Origin: Ignavibacteriota bacterium
GTDB lineage: Bacteria > Bacteroidota > Ignavibacteria > UBA10030
Assembly (NCBI GenBank): GCA_003142575.1
Contig: PLMS01000144.1
Coordinates: forward strand, 1 to 34,735
Reading direction: 5' to 3'
DNA length: 34,735 bases
Part shown: positions 10,146-19,425 of the stretch, in pieces
Layout: every line of letters starts with the position of its first letter
Numbering within the stretch: the first letter of the stretch is position 1
Notes under the pieces: generated by a model
What the model saw: the letters and a program-made list of their open reading frames with translations, nothing else
The model's database searches: none
What the model was told of the DNA's origin: nothing
Position numbers and translations under genes: made by a program

Positions 10146-10915
10146 CCATTTTGATACTTTCAGGTAAAACCATACTCATAACACGATCAAAGGATTCAAG
10201 CGCTGAGCTTCGCTCACTGCTAGAATCCCGAAAAGTATCTGTGATCTGTTTCCCGACCATTGAAATTAAAGACCCTGGGTCTTGGGACGGATGCGATAAA
10301 GCTATCTGGAAATTAGCAGAATATTCGAGTGTTTGTTTTACCAGCAAGAATGCGGTAATAAAATTTGTAGAACGTATTCGTGTCATACGTCCACAAGCAG
10401 TCGACACACTCGCAACACGTACCATTTTTGCTGTCGGAGAAAAGACGAAAAGGTCTCTTGAATCTTGCGGTTTTTCGGTTCTCGCAACACCAAAACATGC
10501 ATCGGCAGAAGAACTCACAACACTGCTTCAGGAGCACCAGATCAAGGGTGCAAAGATTCTGTTTCCGAAAAGCAGTATCGCGAGAGAAGAATTGCCAAAG
10601 CATCTCCGTTCCATGGGTGCGGAAGTCGACGAAATTGTCGTGTATCAAACCATTATTCCAGAACCGGATAATCTTGAACGAATTCGTCAAATGTTTTTAG
10701 AAAACACAATTGATGTTGCAACATTTTTTAGTCCCTCAAGTATTCTCAACTTTACAGAAATGATTGGCTCAGAAGTTCTTGCACATACAGCAATAGCTGC
10801 AATCGGTTCAACAACAGCAGAAACCGCGCAGCAGCTCGGATTGACCGTAGCCATTCTCGCTCAGCAAGCTACAGCCGAGGGGTTGGTTGAAGCAATAGAA
10901 AATTATGTTCAATAA
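10142..10915 (+). CDS. hemD: Uroporphyrinogen-III synthase
   Basis: Position after hemC (overlap) plus ILITRSKDSSAELRSLLE, FTSKNAV and VATFFSPSS motifs; TTG start. Confidence 0.85.
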   Translation: MTILILSGKTILITRSKDSSAELRSLLESRKVSVICFPTIEIKDPGSWDGCDKAIWKLAEYSSVCFTSKNAVIKFVERIRVIRPQAVDTLATRTIFAVGEKTKRSLESCGFSVLATPKHASAEELTTLLQEHQIKGAKILFPKSSIAREELPKHLRSMGAEVDEIVVYQTIIPEPDNLERIRQMFLENTIDVATFFSPSSILNFTEMIGSEVLAHTAIAAIGSTTAETAQQLGLTVAILAQQATAEGLVEAIENYVQ

Positions 10916-11013
10916 ATTAAAAATAGAATTGGTAAGTCAAAATTTAGGACGAGGGATTAAAAACACTTCAACCTTCAGTTTGTAATTTCAAAACCGAAAG
11001 AGGATCTACAAAG

Positions 11014-12057
11014 ATGATCAATGACTTGTTCTTACGTGCCTGTAAAAGAGAACCTACCGAACGCACACCTGTCTGGATGATGCGTCAAGCTGGACGTTAT
11101 TTACCGGAATACCGCGCTATCCGTGCAAAAGTGGATTTTCTTACACTCTGCAAGACACCGGAACTTGCTTCAGAAGTATCCATCCAGCCTGTCGATATCA
11201 TTGGCGTAGATGCGTGCATTATTTTCTCCGATATTCTCGTTCTACCGGAAGCCATGGGTATGAAATTGTTTGTAGAGGAAGGTACAGGCGGACCGCGCTT
11301 TGACAATCCTATCCGTTCACGTGCCGACATCGACAAACTTATCGTGCCGGATCCAAATCGCGAACTCAAGTATGTGATGGACGCGCTTCGCTTAACGCGA
11401 AAAAGTCTAAACAACCGTGTTCCGCTTATTGGTTTTGCCGGCTCACCATGGACGCTCGCAACATATATGGTGGAAGGAAAAGGATCGAAGAATTTCCGTG
11501 CTATGAAAGAACTTATTTATTCCCACCCTAAAGACGCACATGTGCTGCTCGATAAACTTGCACGCTCAGTTGCCGCTTTTTTGAGCGCGAAGATTGAAGC
11601 CGGAGCACAAGCCGTGCAAATCTTCGATACGTGGGGCGGCATACTTCCTCCGGATGAGTTCCGTGAGTTCTCACTTCGCTACATCGATCAGGTGTTACAA
11701 CTGCTCAAGCGCAATGGTGCTCCAACGATTGTCTTTTGCAAAGATTGTGCTCACTCTCTTGAAGCGATTGCCGATATCGGATGCGATGTCGTCGGCTTAG
11801 ATTGGTCCATCGATATCGGCAAAGCAAGAATGATGGTTGGCAGTTATGCGGCACTGCAAGGCAATCTCGATCCGACCATTCTTTATGCACCTCCGGAACG
11901 CATACGCGAAGGCGTGAAGAAAATACTAGAAAAGTTTGGCAAAGGCTCAGGTCATATTTTCAATCTGGGGCATGGCATTTTACCGGATATTCCTGTTGAA
12001 CATGCAAAAGCATTCGTGCAAGCAGTGAAGGAAGAAAGTGTGAAGTATCATACATGA
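11014..12057 (+). CDS. hemE: Uroporphyrinogen decarboxylase
   Basis: TPVWMMRQAGRYLPEYRAIR, GFAGSPWTLATYM, FDTWGG, NLGHGILPDIPVEHAKAFV. Confidence 0.96.
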   Translation: MINDLFLRACKREPTERTPVWMMRQAGRYLPEYRAIRAKVDFLTLCKTPELASEVSIQPVDIIGVDACIIFSDILVLPEAMGMKLFVEEGTGGPRFDNPIRSRADIDKLIVPDPNRELKYVMDALRLTRKSLNNRVPLIGFAGSPWTLATYMVEGKGSKNFRAMKELIYSHPKDAHVLLDKLARSVAAFLSAKIEAGAQAVQIFDTWGGILPPDEFREFSLRYIDQVLQLLKRNGAPTIVFCKDCAHSLEAIADIGCDVVGLDWSIDIGKARMMVGSYAALQGNLDPTILYAPPERIREGVKKILEKFGKGSGHIFNLGHGILPDIPVEHAKAFVQAVKEESVKYHT

Positions 12058-12110
12058 TTGAAGATGTGAGAATGCAAAGATGATAGGTTGAAACCGAGAT
12101 CGAAGAACTC

Positions 12111-13217
12111 ATGATTGGTAACTCGAAGCTTTCTTTTCATAAAAAAACCGCTGTCGTCCTCTTTCAGCTTGGCGGTCCGGATTCTCTCGAAGCGATTGAA
12201 CCATTTCTCTACAATCTCTTTATGGATCCTGACATCATCGATTTCCACGGTGCATTCCTCGCGCAGAGACTTCTGGCAAAATTTATTTCAAGTCGGCGAT
12301 CAGTGAAGGTTGCAGAGAATTACAGGCAAATAGGCGGAAAATCTCCGATCCTCGATCTCACACAACGTCAAGCGTCTGCCTTAGAATCCGTACTGCGGCT
12401 GCAGAACATCGATACGCGCGTCTTCATTGCAATGCGCTATTGGCATCCGATGACCGATGAAGTAGTGCAAAAAATTAAAGCAGACAAATTTGAACAAGTA
12501 ATTCTCCTGCCGCTCTATCCTCAATTCTCGCAAGCAACAACGCTTTCAAGTATGAACGAATGGAAGCGTCAAACGAAGAAACTAGGATGCGTCGTCTCGA
12601 CAAAGCTTGTCTGTTGTTATCCCAGTCAACCATTGTTTGTCGAAGCACTAGTGGAAAATATAAACTCAGCACTCGTACGGTATCATAAAATCGCATCGAC
12701 AGACATCGATCTTATTTTTAGTGCGCATGGTGTTCCACTCAGCTACATCAAACGCGGCGATCCGTACCAATTGCAGATAGAAGAGACAGTACGATGCATC
12801 GTAGAGCGTGGGAAGTGGAACTCTCCACATACGCTTTGTTATCAAAGTAAGGTTGGACCAATAAAATGGCTGAAACCATCGCTTATTGAGACGGTCGAAC
12901 ATCTTGCCGGTAAAGATCGTAAACATCTACTGGTCATTCCAATTGCATTCGTCACCGATCATATTGAGACTCTGCACGAAATCAATATCGACGTACGCAG
13001 GCACGCGATGGCGCATGGCGTTCAACAATTCGAATTAACGCCTGCATTGAATGATCATCCGAAATTCATCCGATGTTTGGCTGAACTAGTTCAAGCACAA
13101 CTTGCATCAGATGTACAGCCCAACACATGCGAGGCACTCTGGAAGAACCGCACAGATCGACCAATACCTACACTTTGTCCTTGGAGTAAACCTCAAATCG
13201 CAAAGAACAAATCTTAA
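12111..13217 (+). CDS. hemH: Ferrochelatase
   Basis: VVLFQLGGPDSLEAIEPFLYNLF, YRQIGGKSPI, AMRYWHP, LPLYPQFS, FSAHGVPLSYI, IAFVTDHIETLHEI. Confidence 0.95.
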   Translation: MIGNSKLSFHKKTAVVLFQLGGPDSLEAIEPFLYNLFMDPDIIDFHGAFLAQRLLAKFISSRRSVKVAENYRQIGGKSPILDLTQRQASALESVLRLQNIDTRVFIAMRYWHPMTDEVVQKIKADKFEQVILLPLYPQFSQATTLSSMNEWKRQTKKLGCVVSTKLVCCYPSQPLFVEALVENINSALVRYHKIASTDIDLIFSAHGVPLSYIKRGDPYQLQIEETVRCIVERGKWNSPHTLCYQSKVGPIKWLKPSLIETVEHLAGKDRKHLLVIPIAFVTDHIETLHEINIDVRRHAMAHGVQQFELTPALNDHPKFIRCLAELVQAQLASDVQPNTCEALWKNRTDRPIPTLCPWSKPQIAKNKS

Positions 13218-13298
13218 AACAAGTTCTAAGAATAAAATCTCAAAAAAATGTTTGTTATACTTTTTACTTATCACTTTTTACTTTATACTTGAACACCT

Positions 13299-14720
13299 AT
13301 GGGACCAACGAAAACAGATGTCATCATCATCGGCGAAGGTATTACGGGACTTTGCGTTGCTTATTGGCTAAAAAAACGCGGCATCAAGGTAACCGTGCTG
13401 GCAAAAGACAGCGAGGTCGGTGGAACGATGAAATCCGTGCAAGATCATAGCTTCTTGTACGAGACAGGTGCAAACACCGGATTGGAAACGACACCGCTCT
13501 TTAAGGAACTCGTCTCCGACTTGAAGTTAGAATCGGAATTTGTATATGCTCATCCTGAAGGCAAGAATCGGTACATTCTCCGGGATGGTATTTTACATTC
13601 CATGCCGCTTGGACCCGGTTCGTTCCTTTCGACAAAACTCTTTTCTCTCGCTGCAAAATTCCGAGTGATGAAAGAACCCTTCATCGGAAGAGCGACAAAA
13701 GAAGAAAGTATTGCTGAATTCGTGGAGCGGCGATTGGGACAGGATTTCCTTGACTATGCTATCGATCCATTTGTTGCCGGAGTTTTTGCCGGAAAGCCGG
13801 AACAACTCAGCGTGCGTTCCGCTTTTCCCAAACTCTATGCGTTAGAAGAAAAGTACGGCGGACTTGTCAAAGGAATGATAAAAGGTGCACCGGAAAGAAA
13901 ACAGAGAGCCGAGAAAGCGAAAGACCGCGCAGAGACCTTTTCATTTGTGAGCGGAATGCAAATGCTTCCGCATGCCATTGCCACTTCACTCGGCAAGTCT
14001 GTTATTCTCAATGCAAAAGTTACCAACATCCGCAATTTGACCACCGCACGCAACGAACCATCGAATGAACCCGATGCACGCCGCTATCTTGTTGAATATC
14101 TTCATAACGATCAAGAAACAGAAATGGAAGCCGATAGTGTTGTGTTCGCCATCCCTGCATACGACGCTTCCCCCATCATTAAATCGCTGTCTGTGGATAC
14201 AGCTCGCGTGCTATCTTCTATTTACTACTCACCCATCGTTTCTATCTTTTTGGGGGTGAACCGCGAAAATATTGGACATCGGTTGGATGGTTTTGGATTC
14301 CTGGTTCCATCAAAGGAGAGAAGGAAGATTCTCGGCTGTTTATGGAATTCATGCCTCTTTGCTCATCGTGCACCGACAGGAATGGCTGCGTTGAATGCCT
14401 TTATCGGCGGCGCACGCCAGCCTGAATTGACAACCCTGAGCGATGAACGCATCATTCAGACAACACTGGATGAACTTAAATCTATCATGCAACTTTCCGG
14501 AAATCCTGTATATTTACATCTAACACGCTGGCAGAAGTCGATTCCACAGTACGAAATCGGTTACCAGCACAAAATAGATGCATTAGCACAGTTTGAAGAA
14601 TCCCTTCCGGGCATCGTGCTTGCCGGAAATTATCGCGGCGGCATTTCGGTAGGTGACTGTATACAAAATGCGCATGAGATTGCAAAAACGCTCTCTGCAA
14701 ACAATATATCAATACGATAG
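13299..14720 (+). CDS. hemG: Protoporphyrinogen oxidase, oxygen-dependent HemY type
   Basis: FAD Rossmann motif VIIIGEGITGLCVAYWLKKRGIKVTVLAK, LGQDFLDYAIDPFVAGVFAGKPEQLS, C-terminal GIVLAGNYRGGISVGDCI. Confidence 0.92.
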   Translation: MGPTKTDVIIIGEGITGLCVAYWLKKRGIKVTVLAKDSEVGGTMKSVQDHSFLYETGANTGLETTPLFKELVSDLKLESEFVYAHPEGKNRYILRDGILHSMPLGPGSFLSTKLFSLAAKFRVMKEPFIGRATKEESIAEFVERRLGQDFLDYAIDPFVAGVFAGKPEQLSVRSAFPKLYALEEKYGGLVKGMIKGAPERKQRAEKAKDRAETFSFVSGMQMLPHAIATSLGKSVILNAKVTNIRNLTTARNEPSNEPDARRYLVEYLHNDQETEMEADSVVFAIPAYDASPIIKSLSVDTARVLSSIYYSPIVSIFLGVNRENIGHRLDGFGFLVPSKERRKILGCLWNSCLFAHRAPTGMAALNAFIGGARQPELTTLSDERIIQTTLDELKSIMQLSGNPVYLHLTRWQKSIPQYEIGYQHKIDALAQFEESLPGIVLAGNYRGGISVGDCIQNAHEIAKTLSANNISIR

Positions 14721-14758
14721 ATCATACATATTCAATGTACTTTTTGAAAGGATGCAGT

Positions 14759-15475
14759 ATGAAGAAGAATATCACCGTCATTATTTCTCTTTTGGTTTTA
14801 CTCACAGCCACCATGCAGCTGGCAAAAGCACAACAACCGGCATTTCAAGACGATGAGCTTACACCTGAGTTGTTTTCCCTCATTCTGAAAGATGAGTGGA
14901 CTTATTTGAGAGAGGCAACTGACCAGCTTATCAAGGAGACTGGAAATCGTGATGAGTTCGAGACAACTTCGGAATTCCATGCGCGCGCGTCGAAAGCGCG
15001 GCAAACGTTTATGGAAAAATTGAACGCTCATATCAAAGACGCCAAGCTGGAACGGAGAGTGTTTGGTGTGTGGTTTAAGGCAACACTCGTACAATACGAT
15101 GCCGATGCAGGAGTGTATTCTTTGAAATCCCCAACAAGGGTTGAAGCGCCGTACGAAATCCCGACAACTGGTTGTGTCATTCCGAAGAACCCTTATGTTG
15201 GTTTATCGGATAGTATTCAGGGTGGTTATCGAGAATCTCGTATCTATTTGAAATTCGATCCCGATTTCAAATGGACTGTCGCGCGAAACGAGGCAATGAA
15301 GGCAAAGAGTACCGAGTCAGTTATGTACTTTAAAGTACACTTTATTCTGAATTTGATGCTGGAAAATTCTCAGAATCGGGGACTGCTGAAAATTATTCCG
15401 AAAGATCTGACCGTGATGAACCAAGCAAATAAATTTATCTATCTAAAAGAAACTATCAATCAATCAGAAGAATAA
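14759..15475 (+). CDS. Secreted hypothetical protein
   Basis: ORF with signal peptide MKKNITVIISLLVLLTATMQLAKAQQ; upstream gaaagga RBS; no family recognised. Confidence 0.7.
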   Translation: MKKNITVIISLLVLLTATMQLAKAQQPAFQDDELTPELFSLILKDEWTYLREATDQLIKETGNRDEFETTSEFHARASKARQTFMEKLNAHIKDAKLERRVFGVWFKATLVQYDADAGVYSLKSPTRVEAPYEIPTTGCVIPKNPYVGLSDSIQGGYRESRIYLKFDPDFKWTVARNEAMKAKSTESVMYFKVHFILNLMLENSQNRGLLKIIPKDLTVMNQANKFIYLKETINQSEE

Positions 15476-15521
15476 ATTGTGACAGTATTTATTCAACGGT
15501 CATATTGAAGGGATGAATTTG

Positions 15522-15547
15522 AACGGGCGGCATTTGTGCCGCCCGTT
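15522..15547 (+). terminator. Hairpin between convergent genes (end of heme operon / end of ccmF)
   Basis: Perfect 10-bp inverted repeat aacgggcggc-atttgt-gccgcccgtt, followed by a weak T-containing tail. Confidence 0.7.
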
Positions 15548-15620
15548 GTGTTTGAGAGAAGGGAACAATCTTGTATGCTGTACTTGTGCTGTACGTCGGG
15601 AAACATCTCACAGGGTTTCT

Positions 15621-17867
15621 TCAAATGTTATTCGGCTTCAACCGTCGCACCATCGCCACTGTCAAACCGCTTACAATCAACACAGCAGCAATCCACACGA
15701 AATTCATAAACGGTTTCACACTCACTTCAGCGATGAGTGTTTCAGGCTTCTGGCCTATTCCATGATTTCCCCCCACTCCGACGACATTGATGTGCACATG
15801 GGATTTCTCTCCTTTGCCTGTTCCTATATTCATCGTTACAAGTTGGAACCCAATCTGACTATTCTGTAAATATACAGTTTTCATCTCCAGCGCACCCTTC
15901 GCAGTATACGTTGTTACTGGTATAACGGTCTGAATATCTTTTTCTGTTTTCACCTCAAGCACAACACCGATAGTCATTGCACCATTGCTATCTCCCATCA
16001 TTTCGCCTTTGTCATGAGATGAAAGATCAAATCTATGGAATGTGATTGTCATGGGACCATAGGAAATAGCTTCCCCTTTTGGTAAGTCGACAATGTTTTG
16101 TTGTTCTGTATTGTTCTGTTCGAGAGAGATCGGTTCAATGTAAAAATCCTTTGTCCAGTAACTACTATAGTCTGGATTGCGCATGAAGCTATTGTTGTAG
16201 ACACTTTCGAACATAACCGGTTCAAGGGTTTTACGCTTTCCATTTTGATCCACATAGACTATATATTTTGTTTTACCATCTTCTGTCGGTAATGTGCCAC
16301 CATACGTCAATTTGTACCCGAAAATCAATTGAGACTGATTGAGAGGAAGCGCAACGGATTGTTTCTGCCCATAACGCCCGGAAGCAATAATGCCAATGAA
16401 TAGAATGGCTAATCCTGTGTGTGCAAGCGCGCCGCCGATAAAAAGCGGTCGTTCCTTTGCCAACCGAAATCCTTGATCGACACTGACAAAAAATGCGAAG
16501 AGTGATGTCAAAACAAGTAGTACTGCAAACACATCATGCAGGCCTAAAAGGACAAGAACAGCGAGAACAAGAACAGAGAAAACACCAGGAACAATGAGAC
16601 GCTTGAAAAGTAGTTGTCGATCCTCTTGATTCCATTTAGTCCGCAGACTGAATCCCAGTAACAATGTCATCAACGCCGCAAGAGGAAGAGTCGTGCGGTC
16701 ATAGAAAGCAGGTTCAACGATAGAATCGGAAAATAACGGTTTGCTTGTTCCAAACAGAATAATCGCTGCACAAACACCCAGCACAATCGTCGCTATGGAC
16801 AGGATGGACTCACGTGTCATTAAAGCGCTGGGCAGCATTTGATTGTTCAGATCCTTCCGCCGTAAAATTATCATTCCAAAACCACCAATGGCAATGAGCA
16901 CCAGCCATGCAACCAGGAGAGTATAAGCAAGCGAACCAGGATCTACGAACGAATGGACGGAAGCATTTGCAAGAACTCCGCTGCGTGTCAGAAACGTGCT
17001 GTAGATGATCAACAGATACGCTAACACTGCAAGAATAAAATTTGTCCGTACAAGTCTACCGGTCAACATCTGAATGAGCATCGTATGTACAAGGATGATG
17101 GCGACAATCCATGGAATGAGCGATGAATTTTCTACGGGATCCCAGCCCCACCATCCGCCCCAGCCAAGCACGCCGTACGCCCAATAGCCCCCAAGCATAA
17201 GTCCGGAACCAAGGGACAATCCGCTAAAGAGTACCCACGGGAGTGCTGAGCGAATCCATTCATTGTACTTTTTCTGCCAAAGAGCTGCCACAGCGAGGAC
17301 AAACGGAACTGCCAATGATGCAAATCCGATGAAGAGTACCGGCGGATGAATGATCATCCAAAAATTTTGTAAAAGCGGATTGAGACCACGTCCATCTTGC
17401 GGAATGAACCCTGGTTGAACCTCGTTCGGATGAGCTTCCCAAAGATATTGAAATGGAGATTTTATAGAGATCAACAGGACAAGAAAAGCAATCACAAGAG
17501 AGTATACCGTCATCACTTCCGCTTCCATTCCCTTGTGTCGGCTGAATCGCTGAAGAAAAATACCGATGATCACGGCAAATAATGCCCATAATAAAAAGCT
17601 CCCCTCCTGCCCTGCCCAGAAAGTCGTGATCAGTAACGCTATTGGCAAATCGCGAGAACTATAATTTGTAACATAGCTATATTCAAACCGGTGCTGGAGA
17701 ATGTAGATCATAAGAAGTGCAGAACCTAAAATGACGCTGACGACCGTCAGGATAAAACCACTGCGTGCTTTGAGAAGATTATTCGGTTTTTTTATAGATA
17801 ATGCATAGAGTATGGCCGAAGCAAAAGCAGCAAGACAAGCAATCCAGATAACAACAGTACCGATCAT
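15621..17867 (-). CDS. ccmF: Heme lyase CcmF (CcmF/CcsA family, cytochrome c biogenesis)
   Basis: WAYGVLGWGGWWGWDPVENSSLIPW (WWD motif), LTRSGVLANASVHSFV, FWAGQEGSFLLWA. Likely start MIGTVVIW at 17867. Confidence 0.92.
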   Translation of the reverse strand: MIGTVVIWIACLAAFASAILYALSIKKPNNLLKARSGFILTVVSVILGSALLMIYILQHRFEYSYVTNYSSRDLPIALLITTFWAGQEGSFLLWALFAVIIGIFLQRFSRHKGMEAEVMTVYSLVIAFLVLLISIKSPFQYLWEAHPNEVQPGFIPQDGRGLNPLLQNFWMIIHPPVLFIGFASLAVPFVLAVAALWQKKYNEWIRSALPWVLFSGLSLGSGLMLGGYWAYGVLGWGGWWGWDPVENSSLIPWIVAIILVHTMLIQMLTGRLVRTNFILAVLAYLLIIYSTFLTRSGVLANASVHSFVDPGSLAYTLLVAWLVLIAIGGFGMIILRRKDLNNQMLPSALMTRESILSIATIVLGVCAAIILFGTSKPLFSDSIVEPAFYDRTTLPLAALMTLLLGFSLRTKWNQEDRQLLFKRLIVPGVFSVLVLAVLVLLGLHDVFAVLLVLTSLFAFFVSVDQGFRLAKERPLFIGGALAHTGLAILFIGIIASGRYGQKQSVALPLNQSQLIFGYKLTYGGTLPTEDGKTKYIVYVDQNGKRKTLEPVMFESVYNNSFMRNPDYSSYWTKDFYIEPISLEQNNTEQQNIVDLPKGEAISYGPMTITFHRFDLSSHDKGEMMGDSNGAMTIGVVLEVKTEKDIQTVIPVTTYTAKGALEMKTVYLQNSQIGFQLVTMNIGTGKGEKSHVHINVVGVGGNHGIGQKPETLIAEVSVKPFMNFVWIAAVLIVSGLTVAMVRRLKPNNI

Positions 17868-17977
17868 TGAATATTCCTTTATTGAATGTATACGATTATA
17901 AACAATCACTCCTCGAAATACAACACAGAATTGAAGATGAAGGTTTCACTAAAGGAGGGATTTGACTGAAAAACACA

Positions 17978-18002
17978 TGTGCGGGAATATTCTTCCCGCA
18001 CA
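17978..18002 (-). terminator. Hairpin downstream of the 6-heme lipoprotein gene, upstream of ccmF
   Basis: Perfect 10-bp inverted repeat tgtgcgggaa-tattc-ttcccgcaca flanked by A/T tracts on both sides. Confidence 0.7.
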
Positions 18003-18042
18003 CGAAAAAACAATATATAAAAATGCTTACGTAATATTGTTC

Positions 18043-19326
18043 TTACTTTTTAAGCTCATCAATAGAATTTTGCAACAAAGCCAAGACATATTTATAGTTA
18101 TGCATTCCGTGGCTCTTTTCATATTGGACTTGTTGAAGGTTCCACAATGCACCAGCTTTGAAAGCTGGAGTGATAACCAATGGCTTTGTGGTCGATGCAT
18201 TGGCTGCCCAAGAGGAATCGCCTATAACCGTGCTCGTAGTAACCGTCACCCAAGGAACTGCTTTGCCGCTTTGCGGCAATGACCATTTTTGTGTGATAGT
18301 CGTATCCATCATCAATTTGCCCAACTCAGCAATCTTTGCAATGATTGTTGCACGCTTACCCCAATGTGCAGCGTCGGGTGCGGTCGCTGAGGCTACAACA
18401 GGGTTTGAACTATGACAACCAGAAACATTGCAGCCATTTACATTATATGATGGACTTGTTGAGCCGGAAGCAAGATAGCGCACCCAGAATGTATGTCCGC
18501 CGTTTTGATTACTGCTATTCACCGTCGCCATGTGGCAATCCTCGCAACCCAACGCTTTGTTGTTTATCAAAGTGGTATGATATGAGCTTTGATAATTTGA
18601 ATAGCCTGTGAATTCAAATCCACCAGTACCAAGTAAGGTTTGCGTTGGCTCGCCTGAAACGTGGTTATTCCATCGTGATGTGTAGATCTTTGCCGTATCG
18701 GTTGTATTCGTCTTTGATGGATCCGGTTGCCATGACGCTGGGGTCGTTCCAGATGCCCACATGAATGTTGATGTCATACGCGGTTGGTGGCACTTCACGC
18801 ACAAGTTGGACGCATTACTGCTATTCCATTGTTGTGTTGTTCGTCCTGCAATAAGCGTAAAAATATTCACTGCACTTGAATCGCGCACTGTAAAATTAGC
18901 GCGACTATGCGGTGAATGGCACGTAAAACAACCGGGAGGCGAAGCATTAGGATAGCCCTGGTTACAAATTGGTCCGGAGGGAGCAGTTAGATTGAATGTT
19001 TCATTTCCAAAACCTCTGCTATAGCGTTCCAAGAAACCTTCATTTGTATGACAACCAGCACAATCATACGAATTGTGGGAAAAATCGCCGCCATCAAAGT
19101 GACCGGAGGCTTCATATTGAACTTCTTTAGCGAGCACACGATATGTCGTATCCAGATCTGGATTGTGGCAGGTCGCGCATTTAATACCAGGTGCAAAACC
19201 CTCTAGAGCGCTTTCTGAAGCATCTTTCCCCTCAGGACCTGTACGACCTTCGCATCCTGTCATAGCCGTAATTATAAAGAGACCTATCCCAAAGATAGTA
19301 AAGCTACAAAATATTTTTTTCATCAT
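18043..19326 (-). CDS. Multiheme c-type cytochrome lipoprotein (6 motifs: 5 CX2CH + 1 CX4CH)
   Basis: Lipobox ITAMTGC; CATCH, CAGCH, CFTCH, CVKCH, CEDCH, CNVSGCH. Confidence 0.85.
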   Translation of the reverse strand: MMKKIFCSFTIFGIGLFIITAMTGCEGRTGPEGKDASESALEGFAPGIKCATCHNPDLDTTYRVLAKEVQYEASGHFDGGDFSHNSYDCAGCHTNEGFLERYSRGFGNETFNLTAPSGPICNQGYPNASPPGCFTCHSPHSRANFTVRDSSAVNIFTLIAGRTTQQWNSSNASNLCVKCHQPRMTSTFMWASGTTPASWQPDPSKTNTTDTAKIYTSRWNNHVSGEPTQTLLGTGGFEFTGYSNYQSSYHTTLINNKALGCEDCHMATVNSSNQNGGHTFWVRYLASGSTSPSYNVNGCNVSGCHSSNPVVASATAPDAAHWGKRATIIAKIAELGKLMMDTTITQKWSLPQSGKAVPWVTVTTSTVIGDSSWAANASTTKPLVITPAFKAGALWNLQQVQYEKSHGMHNYKYVLALLQNSIDELKK

Positions 19327-19425
19327 AAAAAAACACCTTTAGACTAAAAGTTGATAATTAATTTTAGGAATTTCTTTGTTTTGGGATTTTCACTCCATCC
19401 ATATTCATAAATTCATATGGTTTCA

